51,113 bases of DNA from the NCBI GenBank assembly GCA_964544055.1, contig CAZJAA010000025.1:1-51113 (forward strand), given 5' to 3'. The notes beneath the pieces are model-generated. The model did no database searches, had not been told where the DNA came from, and saw only the letters and a list, made by a program, of their open reading frames with translations. Of the stretch, positions 35,385-44,665 are shown in pieces (within the stretch, counting starts at the first letter, position 1; each line of letters begins with the position of its first letter). The position numbers and the translations under genes are program-made. This DNA comes from SIG299 sp964544055 (GTDB taxonomy: Bacteria; Bacillota; Clostridia; Lachnospirales; Lachnospiraceae).

Positions 35385-35425
35385 CACGTTAACAAAGTAA
35401 AACGTTGAAGAATTTGGACGTGCTA
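35382..35425 (+). promoter_or_regulatory. Leader hairpin of the opp transcript
   Basis: TAGCACGT and ACGTGCTA pair across 28 bases and begin at the stop codon of the putative leader peptide. No T-run follows. A second stem, GCGCA/TGCGC around 35327-35347, lies within the leader frame. The leader looks structured but matches no riboswitch that I recognise. Confidence 0.4.
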
Positions 35426-35506
35426 TAAAAAAGAAGAGTGGTATATGCAAAAAAAAACAGGAAGGAAACTAGGAAGAGGAGCTTAACAAAAAAGGAGGAC
35501 AATTAT

Positions 35507-37975
35507 ATGTTCAAAAAAAATCTGAAAAGAGTACTTACTCTTGTAGTAGCAGCTACTATGTTAGTAAGTACAGCTGCAGGTTGTGGAAAGAAAACAAAGG
35601 ATTCCGACATACTGTATACTTATAATGCATATGCATCTGCATTAGGTACAAACTGGAATCCGCATTCCTGGGAATTAGACGCTGATGATACAATTCTCAG
35701 CTATGTTTCTTCCCCATTCTGTACGATGCAGATCTTAGACTCCAAAAACGGAATATACCAGTGGGTATATGAGATGGCTACATCCATCACAGACGTTACA
35801 AAGGATAATAAGGCTGATTTAACAAAGTATAATGTAACTTTACCGGAAGGTAAGACAGCTGACACAACAGATGCTGGCTTTGTTTTCGAAATCAAGTTAA
35901 ACGAAAAGGCTAAATGGCAGGACGGCACACCAATTAAGGCAGATGACTATGTTTATTCCATGCAGCAGTTACTTGATTCCAAAATGAAGAACTACCGTGC
36001 AAATCTGTACTACAGCGGTGAGTCCGCAGTAGCAGGTGGACTTGCATACTACAATTCCGAGTCTCCAATTTACGCTGATATGGTTGTATACAACGGAGAT
36101 GTACCGGATTATTCCTATGACTTAGATGCAGGTATTGCAGCCGGTCAGGTTTACATCAGCTTAAAGGCAAAGCCAACGCTCGGCTATTCCGCAGATACCT
36201 TATGGAACAGTTACGGCCTTGGTACAGAAGAAGGCTATAATGCAATCGCAAGTAATGCAGATGTATACGGCTACACAAAGGTTACCGCAGATAACAAGGA
36301 TGTAATTATGGGCTTTATTAAAACTGCATTAGCAGACGGCTTTGACATTACAGATGATGCAGAGGCTACAGAAGCAGCTAAGGAAATGTTCTATGTCAAT
36401 GATGGTTCCTTAAGCGAAAAGGTAGAATGGGATACCGTAGGTCTTTACAAGGTAGATGATTATACCCTCCGTTATGTAACACAGACATATCAGGACATCA
36501 ACTATTTCTTAACAAGCTGTACAAGCACCTGGCTTATATACAAGGATTTATACGAAGCTGGTAAAGATACCACAGGTACCTTAGTAACAACAAATTACAA
36601 CTCCAGCAAGGATACTACCATGTCTTATGGCCCTTACAAGATTGAATCCTTACAGGATGAAAAGCAGATAGTTTTTGTAAAGAACGAAAACTGGTATGGT
36701 TATGAAGAAAAAGATGGCAGATTAGTTTCCACCACTCCATATAAGGTTGATGGTGAAAACGTAGACAGATATATGACAGACAAGATTGTTATCAACGTTA
36801 TGCAGGATGAAGCTGCAAAGCAGGCATTCTTAAAGGGCGAACTGGACGAGTGGGCTCCAACTGCTGATGACCTTGTAACATTCGCTGCTTCCGAACAGCT
36901 TTACAAGGTAGAGGAGACATTTACCATGTCTTTCTTCTTTGACACAGACCTGGCTGATTTACAGGAAATGGACAAGTCCAAGGGTAACAAGAATTCTGTA
37001 GTTATGTCCAACATCAATTTCCGTAAGGCATTCTCCCTTGCTGTTGACCGTGATGAGTGGGTAACATCCACCGCAGGTTATAAGCCGGCATATGCTCTTA
37101 TGAATACTTTATATCACTATGATGTATACAACGACCCTAATTCCTCCTACAGAAACTCTGATGAGGCAATGCAGGCAGTATGTAACTTATATGGCGTTGA
37201 GTATGGCGAAGGCACTCCTTATGCTACTTTAAAGGATGCTTATAAGTCCATCAACGGTTACAACTTAACAGAAGCAAAGAACCTTATGAAGACTGCTCAT
37301 GATGAGCTGGTTGAAGCTGGTCTTTACAAGTCTGGCGAAGATATTGTAATCCGTGTTGGCTGGTCCAAGGGTCCGGCTGCATCTGCTGACCAGAAACAGC
37401 TTGAAATGATTAGCAAGTACCTCAATGCAGCATTGGAAGGCTCCGGCTTCGGAAAGCTTACCTTAGAACTGATTGATAATATTCCTGACCGTTACGGTGA
37501 TGTTGCCAATGGTGAATATGCAATCGGTTATGGCGCATGGGGTGGTGCTGCTTTCTATCCATTCCGTAATATGCAGGTTTACTGTGATCCGGATCAGTAC
37601 AGCATCCACGAAGCCGCTTGTTGGGACCCTAAAACAGAGACTCTTACTCTGAATGTAAATGGCACAGAAGATACCATGACATGGCAGGCGTGGTCCGGTG
37701 CACTGATCGGTTCAGGTAAGTACACAGAAGCTGACTTTAAGACAAAGTTAAGTCTTACTGCACAGATGGAAGAAGCTTACCTGAAAAAGTATTATCGTAT
37801 TCCGTTAGCAAGCTCCACAGTTTGTACTATGCTTTCTTACAAGACGAGCTACTATACAGAAGACTATAACATTATGTATGGTTTCGGTGGAATCGAACTT
37901 CTGAGATACAACTATACCGATCAGGAATGGGCAGACTTCCTGAAAGAGCAGGGTAGCAGCTTAAGCTACGAATAA
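35507..37975 (+). CDS. oppA: Oligopeptide ABC transporter substrate-binding lipoprotein (large form)
   Basis: This is the extracellular peptide receptor of the Opp system. The 822-residue precursor starts MFKKNLKRVLTLVVAATMLV and has lipobox STAAGC near residue 23, giving a lipid-anchored mature protein. SBP family 5 features include NWNPHSWELDADD, EKAKWQDGTPIKADDYVYSM and NINFRKAFSLAVDRDEWV. It is over 200 residues longer than typical OppA. AAAGGAGGA precedes ATG 35507. A strong terminator separates it from the permease genes, so the binding protein is probably made in excess. The ligand is not determined. Confidence 0.9.
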   Translation: MFKKNLKRVLTLVVAATMLVSTAAGCGKKTKDSDILYTYNAYASALGTNWNPHSWELDADDTILSYVSSPFCTMQILDSKNGIYQWVYEMATSITDVTKDNKADLTKYNVTLPEGKTADTTDAGFVFEIKLNEKAKWQDGTPIKADDYVYSMQQLLDSKMKNYRANLYYSGESAVAGGLAYYNSESPIYADMVVYNGDVPDYSYDLDAGIAAGQVYISLKAKPTLGYSADTLWNSYGLGTEEGYNAIASNADVYGYTKVTADNKDVIMGFIKTALADGFDITDDAEATEAAKEMFYVNDGSLSEKVEWDTVGLYKVDDYTLRYVTQTYQDINYFLTSCTSTWLIYKDLYEAGKDTTGTLVTTNYNSSKDTTMSYGPYKIESLQDEKQIVFVKNENWYGYEEKDGRLVSTTPYKVDGENVDRYMTDKIVINVMQDEAAKQAFLKGELDEWAPTADDLVTFAASEQLYKVEETFTMSFFFDTDLADLQEMDKSKGNKNSVVMSNINFRKAFSLAVDRDEWVTSTAGYKPAYALMNTLYHYDVYNDPNSSYRNSDEAMQAVCNLYGVEYGEGTPYATLKDAYKSINGYNLTEAKNLMKTAHDELVEAGLYKSGEDIVIRVGWSKGPAASADQKQLEMISKYLNAALEGSGFGKLTLELIDNIPDRYGDVANGEYAIGYGAWGGAAFYPFRNMQVYCDPDQYSIHEAACWDPKTETLTLNVNGTEDTMTWQAWSGALIGSGKYTEADFKTKLSLTAQMEEAYLKKYYRIPLASSTVCTMLSYKTSYYTEDYNIMYGFGGIELLRYNYTDQEWADFLKEQGSSLSYE

Positions 37976-38027
37976 AAAAGTGTTCAGAAAGCAGCAGCAC
38001 ATGTTTTTTGAATGATAAAGAGCTCAG

Positions 38028-38060
38028 ACTGCGGGAAAGCAGGTCTTTCCCGCAGTTTTT
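38028..38060 (+). terminator. Strong terminator between oppA and oppB
   Basis: ACTGCGGGAAAG pairs perfectly with CTTTCCCGCAGT around CAGGT, followed by TTTT. It lies 52 bp after oppA. The gap before oppB also contains a CTGCA/TGCAG hairpin, with no clear second promoter. Confidence 0.88.
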
Positions 38061-38195
38061 ACTCTATTAAAACAGTAGAATGTTCTGGATTTTAATTTCT
38101 TCGTTTTGGCTTGTCTACCTGCACCGTTGCAGATAGATGAACTTAAACGAAGAAAGCATCAGAAAATAAAAACGAAATTAAAGGAGAGGAATCAT

Positions 38196-39173
38196 ATGGG
38201 AAAGAAAGGTGGCATGGCCAAATATATACTAAAAAGAGTGTTACTCATGTTTTTCACTTTTTTTGTAATTATTACGGTCTGCTTTATGTTAGTTCGTGCA
38301 TTACCAAGAGAACTGCCTACCGATAAGGTACAGGCGGCAGCAATTCAGGCACGCTGGGAGGCACTCGGCTATAATAAACCGTTGTTGGTACAGTTTGGCA
38401 TTTATCTAAAAAATATTGTAACAGAATGGGACTTTGGTACTTCATGGTATATCGATTTCAGAGAGCCGGCATGGAATGTATTAACTGATCGTCTTTTGCC
38501 CACCGTTATTGTTAACCTGTATTCTTTATTACTGTCTATTCCGGTTGGTATTTTACTTGGAATTTATGCGGCAGTAAAGAAGAATAAATGGCAGGATTCC
38601 CTGATTAGTACATTAGTTATGGTATTTATTTCTGTACCAAGCTATGTATACGCATTTTTAGTACAGTATTTCTTTTACTTTAAACTGGATTTATTGCCGA
38701 TTATGGTTTATTCGTTGGATGACGCAGGAGGTTCCTGGTTCACCGGAAAAATGTTTGTCAGCATGATATCGCCGATTCTTGCGTTGTCTTTCAGTGAGAT
38801 TGCAGGACTTTGTCGATTTACCAGAGCAGAACTGACGGAAACGTTAACCTCTGATTATATGTTGCTTGCAAGAACCAAGGGTCTTACTCGTTCTCAGGCA
38901 ACCGTCAGACATGCGTTGAAGAACGCCATGGTTCCGATTCTTCCAATGATTATTTCCAGTTTCATTGGAATTTTAGGCGGTTCCATGATTATTGAGCAGA
39001 TTTTCTCGATTCCAGGTGTAGGACTATTGTTTATTAAGTCGATTAATCTGTTTGACTATGATGTATTTATGATGGACTCCGTATTCTACATTTTTGTCGG
39101 TCTTCTTGCCGGTATTGTGGTAGATATCAGTTACGGTTTCATTGATCCTAGAATCAGAATGGGGGAAAAGTAA
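38196..39173 (+). CDS. oppB: Oligopeptide ABC transporter permease, OppB type
   Basis: The 325-residue permease has six helices and the OppB/DppB layout: it starts MAKYILKRVLLMFFTFFVII, has the first extracellular loop ending WDFGTSWYI, and the EAA loop DYMLLARTKGLTRSQATVRH near residue 225. IIEQIFSIPGVGLLF is typical. Length is normal, in contrast to its partners. AAGGAGAGG precedes ATG 38196. It is separated from oppA by 220 bp with a terminator and from oppC by one base. Confidence 0.92.
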   Translation: MGKKGGMAKYILKRVLLMFFTFFVIITVCFMLVRALPRELPTDKVQAAAIQARWEALGYNKPLLVQFGIYLKNIVTEWDFGTSWYIDFREPAWNVLTDRLLPTVIVNLYSLLLSIPVGILLGIYAAVKKNKWQDSLISTLVMVFISVPSYVYAFLVQYFFYFKLDLLPIMVYSLDDAGGSWFTGKMFVSMISPILALSFSEIAGLCRFTRAELTETLTSDYMLLARTKGLTRSQATVRHALKNAMVPILPMIISSFIGILGGSMIIEQIFSIPGVGLLFIKSINLFDYDVFMMDSVFYIFVGLLAGIVVDISYGFIDPRIRMGEK

Positions 39174-39174
39174 A

Positions 39175-40761
39175 ATGAATCAGAATAAAGCAGATTACAA
39201 TGATATCCCTCAGGAGCTGTTCACCTTTGCTCATGATGGAGAGCGTATTACAGATAAGAAGTTAGATGATAAGCCAATCAGCTATTTTAAGGACGCATGG
39301 ATTCGTTTCCGCAAAAACAAAGCCAGCGTTATTGCAACGGTTATTATTATTTGTGTTATTTTATATTCCTTTTTACTTCCGATTTGTGCAACAAATTACG
39401 ATTCTATGTTTATGGATCCGTATTATGCAAAGAAAGGACCAAGAAATGAATTTTTAGCCAAATTTGGTATTGCTACCGGCGGCGTAAAGAGAGATTTTGC
39501 AGAAAAAGGCTTGATTAAAGCGGTTTCCATCGGTATGGCAGCAGAAGATACGGAGGGTACCGGTAAAGTTACTTTAGAGGAAGGACTTTCCAGCAAATTC
39601 CAGCCAATTATTAAGGGTGAAATCGGTGAGCCTCGTGTGACAAAGGATGCAAAAAAGCAGGACAAAAAGGTTTGGACAGCTGATATTGATGTATATCTGG
39701 AAGTTGGATTTGTTTATAAAAGCGTAGAGCAGTCAGAATATGCAAACATTGTCGCATGGCAGGAAGAAACAGGGCTCCAGGTATTGTATCCATTAGTAGA
39801 AGATAATGAGTGGAATGCAGATTATACGGATGCCAACAACTGGTATAAATCCAAGAGAAGCACCCCTGTTTCTGTAGATGAAGACGGTAATGCAACGACG
39901 ATTAGCTTCAAGGAAGGCATGGTATTAGAGGATAACTATATCCGAGATGCGGAGGGAAATGCCGTTTATTATACCCATGCCGGCGGCGGTAACTTTGATA
40001 CTGCCCAGTACAAAATCAGAGTATTATACTACAATTACTATTTATACAAAAATGGCTTTGTTCCACAGTATACATTAGGTACAGACAGCCAGGGATATGA
40101 CTTATCCTTGCGTATGGCCGATGGTATCCGTTTAAGCTTACTGCTTGCTATATGCGTATCTATCATCAACCTTTTCATCGGTGCTATTTATGGTGCCATT
40201 GAGGGTTACTACGGCGGAGCAGCAGATATGATATTAGAACGTATTAAGGATATTTTAAGCGGCATTCCGTTTATTATTGTGGCAACACTGTTCCAGATTC
40301 ATCTTGCGTCCACGCTGGGTGCTATCCCGTGTCTGTTGTTTGCGTTTGTGCTTACCGGCTGGATTGGAATGTCTTCGCTTGTACGAACACAGTTTTACCG
40401 CTTTAAGAATCAGGAATATGTTATGGCAGCAAGAACGCTTGGTGCAAAAGATGCCAGAATTATCTGGAAGCATATTTTCCCAAATTCCTTAGGTACGATT
40501 ATTACAAGCTGTGCACTGGTAATTCCTGGTGTTATCAACTCGGAAAGTATGTTAAGTTATCTTGGTATTGTAAAGCTTTCTACCGCAGAAATTACATCAT
40601 TAGGTAACCTGCTGGCAGATGCCCAGAGTATCTGGACAAATTATCCACATTTGATGATTTATCCGGCACTTGTGCTTTCTTTACTGATGATTTGCTTTAA
40701 TTTATTTGGTAACGGTTTAAGAGATGCATTTAACCCGTCGCTTCGTGGAGTGGAGGAATAA
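39175..40761 (+). CDS. oppC: Oligopeptide ABC transporter permease, OppC type, with large extracellular insert
   Basis: OppC proteins have about 300 residues; this one has 528. The N-terminal cytoplasmic part and first helix (SVIATVIIICVILYSFLLPI) are followed by about 225 residues before the conserved TLGTDSQGYDLSLRMADGIR at about residue 300. This insert lies outside the membrane, rich in charged residues and beta-like segments (IDVYLEVGFVYKSVEQSEYA), and may contact the enlarged OppA. The permease core then follows normally, with EAA loop EYVMAARTLGAKDARIIWKH. The gene starts one base after oppB and ends one base before the oppD ATG. Confidence 0.9.
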   Translation: MNQNKADYNDIPQELFTFAHDGERITDKKLDDKPISYFKDAWIRFRKNKASVIATVIIICVILYSFLLPICATNYDSMFMDPYYAKKGPRNEFLAKFGIATGGVKRDFAEKGLIKAVSIGMAAEDTEGTGKVTLEEGLSSKFQPIIKGEIGEPRVTKDAKKQDKKVWTADIDVYLEVGFVYKSVEQSEYANIVAWQEETGLQVLYPLVEDNEWNADYTDANNWYKSKRSTPVSVDEDGNATTISFKEGMVLEDNYIRDAEGNAVYYTHAGGGNFDTAQYKIRVLYYNYYLYKNGFVPQYTLGTDSQGYDLSLRMADGIRLSLLLAICVSIINLFIGAIYGAIEGYYGGAADMILERIKDILSGIPFIIVATLFQIHLASTLGAIPCLLFAFVLTGWIGMSSLVRTQFYRFKNQEYVMAARTLGAKDARIIWKHIFPNSLGTIITSCALVIPGVINSESMLSYLGIVKLSTAEITSLGNLLADAQSIWTNYPHLMIYPALVLSLLMICFNLFGNGLRDAFNPSLRGVEE

Positions 40762-40762
40762 T

Positions 40763-42940
40763 ATGAGTAAAATTTTAGAGGTAAAAAATCTTAAAGTTTC
40801 CTTCCGTACGACGGGAGGTACTGTCAAAGCAGTAAGAGATATCAGCTTTGACCTAGAGCGTGGTAAAACAACTGCTATTGTTGGTGAGTCCGGTTCAGGT
40901 AAATCTGTAACTTCCAAAGCAATTCTTGGAATTTTAGCTGGAAACTCCATCGTGGAAGGCGGCGAAATTTTATATGACGGCAAAGATTTGCTTGCGATTT
41001 CCGAAGAAGAAATGTGCAAAATCAGAGGAGATAAGATATCCATGATTTTCCAGGATCCGCTGTCTTCCTTAAATCCTATCGTTAAGATTGGTAAGCAGAT
41101 TACCGAGGCAATGCTTTTAAAAAACAAGGCAAATAAGAAAGAAGCAAGAGCAGAGTTCAACAAGCTTCTTGGCATTTTAAAAGAATGTATGTTAAATGCC
41201 GAGAAGGATGATGATGATAAAGAGCTTGCAGATATGGTTAAGACGTTCGATGATTTTTCAATTGAAGCAACAAAGTTGGAAACTCCTTATAATGAGTCGA
41301 TGGCAACCGCAGAAGCTTTAATTGGAGACATTGAGAACTTCCTGTTTATGGTAGACAAGGAGCAGGAAATTGATGCTGCTGCGGAACTGGGCGAGTTTGC
41401 AGAAAAACTTTTGAAAGTGAAAAACGATTTTATTCTTGATAAGGAAGCCGCAGAACTGGAAGCTTTCTACAATGACACGGCAAATGCCAAAAAGGAATTT
41501 GCAAAGGGCAAAAAGCAAAAGGTAACGATTTCTGATTCTCTCAAGAATAGTCTGGAACATGGCTGTACTCTTCTTCAGAGAATTTTAGACCAGACCCGTC
41601 CGAATTTCTTCCGCCTTGGATATTTCAAGCTGAAGGGAAATAATATTTCCGTAAAGGGAAGAACCATCGAAGATTTGAATGAAGAAGCATTACAGTATCT
41701 GGATAAAAACTTTATGAAAAAGTTTCTGGAACTATCCAGAAAGGGTGTAAAATACTCTTACGATACTGCTTTGGAGGCAAAAAAGGCTGTTTTGCCAAAG
41801 CTGTTGGAGGCTGAAAAATTCTTCCGGGGCGATTTCCAGAAAGCAGAAGCCTTAAAACTTGCCAATGAGCTTGCAAACGAAGTGGATAAGTCCATCGACC
41901 GTCTTGAAATCAACAAAGACAGTGCAGCGTATACGTTCCGTTCCAGTATGGTAAGTGCAATCAATAAATATTTTTACTACCAGAAAAATAATCCAAAGGA
42001 AGAAGCACGCTATGCAAGACAGTCTGCAAAGAGAGCTGCACTTATTGCACGCGGTAAAACGGTAGACTGGAAGGTTGTTCCAAAGAATGTACTTGATTTA
42101 GAGGAATTAAAGGCAAAGATTATTTATAACATTGAGCGTCTGACAGAGCGGTATCAAGTATATATTGCTGCATCCGAAACGGTAGATTTTGATGAGCGTT
42201 GCCTTGAAATTGTCGACTACTTAAAAGAAAAGGCTTCTCAGGTAGTTTATACCATTACTAAGGCGATGGCGAAGGAAAAGGCAATCAAGCTGATGGAAGA
42301 AGTAGGTATTCATGAGCCTAGAAGACGTTATTATCAGTATCCGTTCGAGTTTTCCGGTGGTATGAGACAGCGTATTGTTATTGCAATTGCGTTGGCTGCC
42401 GATCCGGATATCTTAATCTGTGATGAACCAACAACGGCTTTGGATGTTACCATTCAGGCACAGATTCTGGAGCTGATTAATAAATTAAAGACAGAGCGAA
42501 ATCTTTCGGTAATATTTATTACGCATGACCTTGGTGTGGTTGCTAATATGGCGGATGATATTGCAGTTATGTATGCAGGCAAAATCGTCGAATACGGTAC
42601 TGCAGAAGATATTTTCTATGACCCAAGACATCCGTACACATGGGCATTGTTATCCTCCATGCCGGATTTGGATACAAGCGAAAAACTGGATGCAATTCAG
42701 GGCACTCCTCCAAATATGATTTATCCACCGGTGGGAGATGCATTCGCAGAGCGTAATAAATATGCCATGAAAATTGATTATGAAAAACAACCGCCAATGT
42801 TTCAAATTTCTGAAACACATAAGGCAGCAACCTGGCTGCTGCATCCGAATGCACCAAAGGTTGAAATGCCGAAGATTATTACGGACCGTATTGCAAGAAT
42901 GAAAAAGAACGCAGGAGGTGAGACCGATGGAAGAGAATAA
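40763..42940 (+). CDS. oppD: Oligopeptide ABC transporter ATPase, OppD type, with about 380-residue insert
   Basis: The first part is a normal ATPase start: Walker A GESGSGKS (41-48) and Q-loop MIFQDPLSSLNP (about 94). At about residue 125, where OppD goes on to AxELLEEVGI, a lysine- and glutamate-rich helical insert of about 380 residues intervenes. The ATPase resumes with AIKLMEEVGIHEP, signature FSGGMRQR (about 530), Walker B ILICDEPTTALD and ITHDLGVVA. It ends with the OppD/F C-terminal region, although the usual cysteine cluster for an Fe-S site is not present. Total 725 residues versus about 330 usual. The frame is open throughout, so this is not an artefact of fused genes. Confidence 0.92.
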   Translation: MSKILEVKNLKVSFRTTGGTVKAVRDISFDLERGKTTAIVGESGSGKSVTSKAILGILAGNSIVEGGEILYDGKDLLAISEEEMCKIRGDKISMIFQDPLSSLNPIVKIGKQITEAMLLKNKANKKEARAEFNKLLGILKECMLNAEKDDDDKELADMVKTFDDFSIEATKLETPYNESMATAEALIGDIENFLFMVDKEQEIDAAAELGEFAEKLLKVKNDFILDKEAAELEAFYNDTANAKKEFAKGKKQKVTISDSLKNSLEHGCTLLQRILDQTRPNFFRLGYFKLKGNNISVKGRTIEDLNEEALQYLDKNFMKKFLELSRKGVKYSYDTALEAKKAVLPKLLEAEKFFRGDFQKAEALKLANELANEVDKSIDRLEINKDSAAYTFRSSMVSAINKYFYYQKNNPKEEARYARQSAKRAALIARGKTVDWKVVPKNVLDLEELKAKIIYNIERLTERYQVYIAASETVDFDERCLEIVDYLKEKASQVVYTITKAMAKEKAIKLMEEVGIHEPRRRYYQYPFEFSGGMRQRIVIAIALAADPDILICDEPTTALDVTIQAQILELINKLKTERNLSVIFITHDLGVVANMADDIAVMYAGKIVEYGTAEDIFYDPRHPYTWALLSSMPDLDTSEKLDAIQGTPPNMIYPPVGDAFAERNKYAMKIDYEKQPPMFQISETHKAATWLLHPNAPKVEMPKIITDRIARMKKNAGGETDGRE

Positions 42941-44180
42941 GCAGGAGGTTTTACTCAGCGTTGACAAGCTTTGCCAGTATTTTGGTCCGACCAAAGCAGT
43001 TGACGGAGTAAGTTTTGATATTAAAAAAGGAGAAGTTTTGGGGCTTGTTGGTGAGTCCGGTTGCGGTAAAACAACAACAGGACGTTCTATTATCAAGATT
43101 TATGATATTACCGGCGGAAGCATTTATTTCAAAGGTCAGAGAATTGCTGCCGGTCAGCTCGGTTACAAGAAAGCAATTGCTGAAGCCAAAGAAGCAACGA
43201 AAGCTGAAATTGCCGCATTAGAAGAGGATTCGAAAAAGAATCCGGCGCATTCTGCTGAAAATGGGAAGAAAATTGAGAGCCTGAAGACGGAACTGTCAAA
43301 GGTAATTGCTACCAACAAAGAAGAAATGAAAAAGGCTGCCTTTGATCATAAGAATTGTGATAAAGAATATGCCAAAAAGCTGGTAGAAGAAACAAAGCAG
43401 AAATACGTGGCAGCTTATAAAGAAGCAGGAAGTAATTCTGCCAGAATAGCTGAATTAAAAAAGAAGGAAAAGGAAGAACTTCGTATAGCGAAAAATACCC
43501 GCCTGACAACGCAGATTCAGATGATTTTCCAGGATCCGATTGCATCCTTAAATCCACGAATGACGGTTAAGGAAATCATTTCGGAGGGGCTGGTTATCAA
43601 CGGTATTAGGGATGAAAAGTACATTGACGAAAAAGTATTTGAAATTCTTGAAACGGTAGGTCTGGTTCGTGAGCATGCAGGACGTTATCCTCATGAATTC
43701 TCCGGCGGTCAGCGTCAGCGTATCGGTATTGCAAGAGCTGTTATTATGAATCCTGAGCTTCTGATTGCTGATGAACCGATTTCCGCACTGGACGTTTCTA
43801 TTCAGGCACAGGTTATTAATCTTTTAAATGAGCTTCGTGATAAGTTGGGACTTACTATTTTGTTTATTGCACATGACCTGTCGGTTGTTAAGTATTTTTC
43901 CGACCGGATTGGTGTTATGTATTTTGGTAACATGGTAGAGCTTGCAAGCTCTGATGAGCTGTTTGCGCATCCACTCCATCCATATACACGTTCTCTGCTG
44001 TCTGCCATTCCGCTTCCGGATCCGCACGCAGAAAAGAGAAGAACCAGAATTACCTATAACCCGATTGCTGAACATGATTACAGTGTGGACAAGCCTTCCA
44101 TGCGTGAGGTTGCCCCAGGGCATTTTGTTTATTGTAACGATGCAGAGGAAGCTCGTTACCTTAAGGAGTTAGCAAATTGA
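42927..44180 (+). CDS. oppF: Oligopeptide ABC transporter ATPase, OppF type, with about 110-residue insert
   Basis: The 417-residue ATPase has Walker A GESGCGKTT (42-50), Q-loop MIFQDPIASLNPRMTV (about 195), signature FSGGQRQRIG, Walker B LLIADEPISALD and IAHDLSVVKYFSD. Between GGSIYFKGQRI (about 72) and the Q-loop lies a helical insert of about 110 residues, rich in Ala, Lys and Glu (KKAIAEAKEATKAEIAALEE). Its position differs from the insert in OppD, so the two arose separately or face each other in the complex. ATG 42927 has AGGAGG eight bases upstream and overlaps oppD by 14 bases. Confidence 0.92.
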   Translation: MEENKQEVLLSVDKLCQYFGPTKAVDGVSFDIKKGEVLGLVGESGCGKTTTGRSIIKIYDITGGSIYFKGQRIAAGQLGYKKAIAEAKEATKAEIAALEEDSKKNPAHSAENGKKIESLKTELSKVIATNKEEMKKAAFDHKNCDKEYAKKLVEETKQKYVAAYKEAGSNSARIAELKKKEKEELRIAKNTRLTTQIQMIFQDPIASLNPRMTVKEIISEGLVINGIRDEKYIDEKVFEILETVGLVREHAGRYPHEFSGGQRQRIGIARAVIMNPELLIADEPISALDVSIQAQVINLLNELRDKLGLTILFIAHDLSVVKYFSDRIGVMYFGNMVELASSDELFAHPLHPYTRSLLSAIPLPDPHAEKRRTRITYNPIAEHDYSVDKPSMREVAPGHFVYCNDAEEARYLKELAN

Positions 44181-44593
44181 AAAAAATATCTGCTGGTACC
44201 ATAACAAAATATGTTGTTGCAATCGCAGCAGGTGGTCTGCTTTCTTCTTATGTTATGGTAGTAAATGATTATAAAAACGTGACGGATGAGATAGAAAAGC
44301 TGAGACTTCTCGCTGACTGCTTTACTGTTCCCGGAGTGGTTCTGATTATGCTAGCTGCCCTTTGCTGGCTTTCCTCAAAGGGTGCGTTAGACGGTATCAG
44401 TTATGCCGTTGTGGGTCTGTTTCGAAGAATTCTCCCGGGAGCGCAGACGAAAGAACCGGAAAAATATTATGATTATGTTGTAAGAAAGCAGAAAAGCCGA
44501 AAAAGCGGTTTTGGATTTCTGGCGGTTGTCGGATTGGGCTTTCTGATAATTGCCATAGTATTTATCGTAAAATTTTATCAAGTGTATCAATAG
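44177..44593 (+). CDS. DUF3899-family membrane protein
   Basis: This 138-residue protein has three or four membrane helices: near residues 10-27, 50-67, and 110-132. The pattern GVVLIMLAALCWLSSKGALDG then YYDYVVRKQ fits DUF3899, a family of unknown function in Firmicutes. It starts with TTG 44177 behind AAGGAG (spacing eight) and overlaps the oppF stop codon by four bases, so it is the last gene of the opp operon. A link to peptide uptake is possible but untested. Confidence 0.7.
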   Translation: MKKISAGTITKYVVAIAAGGLLSSYVMVVNDYKNVTDEIEKLRLLADCFTVPGVVLIMLAALCWLSSKGALDGISYAVVGLFRRILPGAQTKEPEKYYDYVVRKQKSRKSGFGFLAVVGLGFLIIAIVFIVKFYQVYQ

Positions 44594-44599
44594 TGCTGC

Positions 44600-44636
44600 A
44601 GACCCTTAATCCGTACTTGCTCTGGATTGAGGGTCT
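44600..44636. terminator. Hairpin after the opp operon
   Basis: AGACCCTTAATCC and GGATTGAGGGTCT form a 13-bp stem with one G-T pair and an 11-base loop. There is no T-run, so termination would be weak. Confidence 0.5.
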
Positions 44637-44665
44637 ATTGTGTATATAAAGGAATGAGGGAAAAA

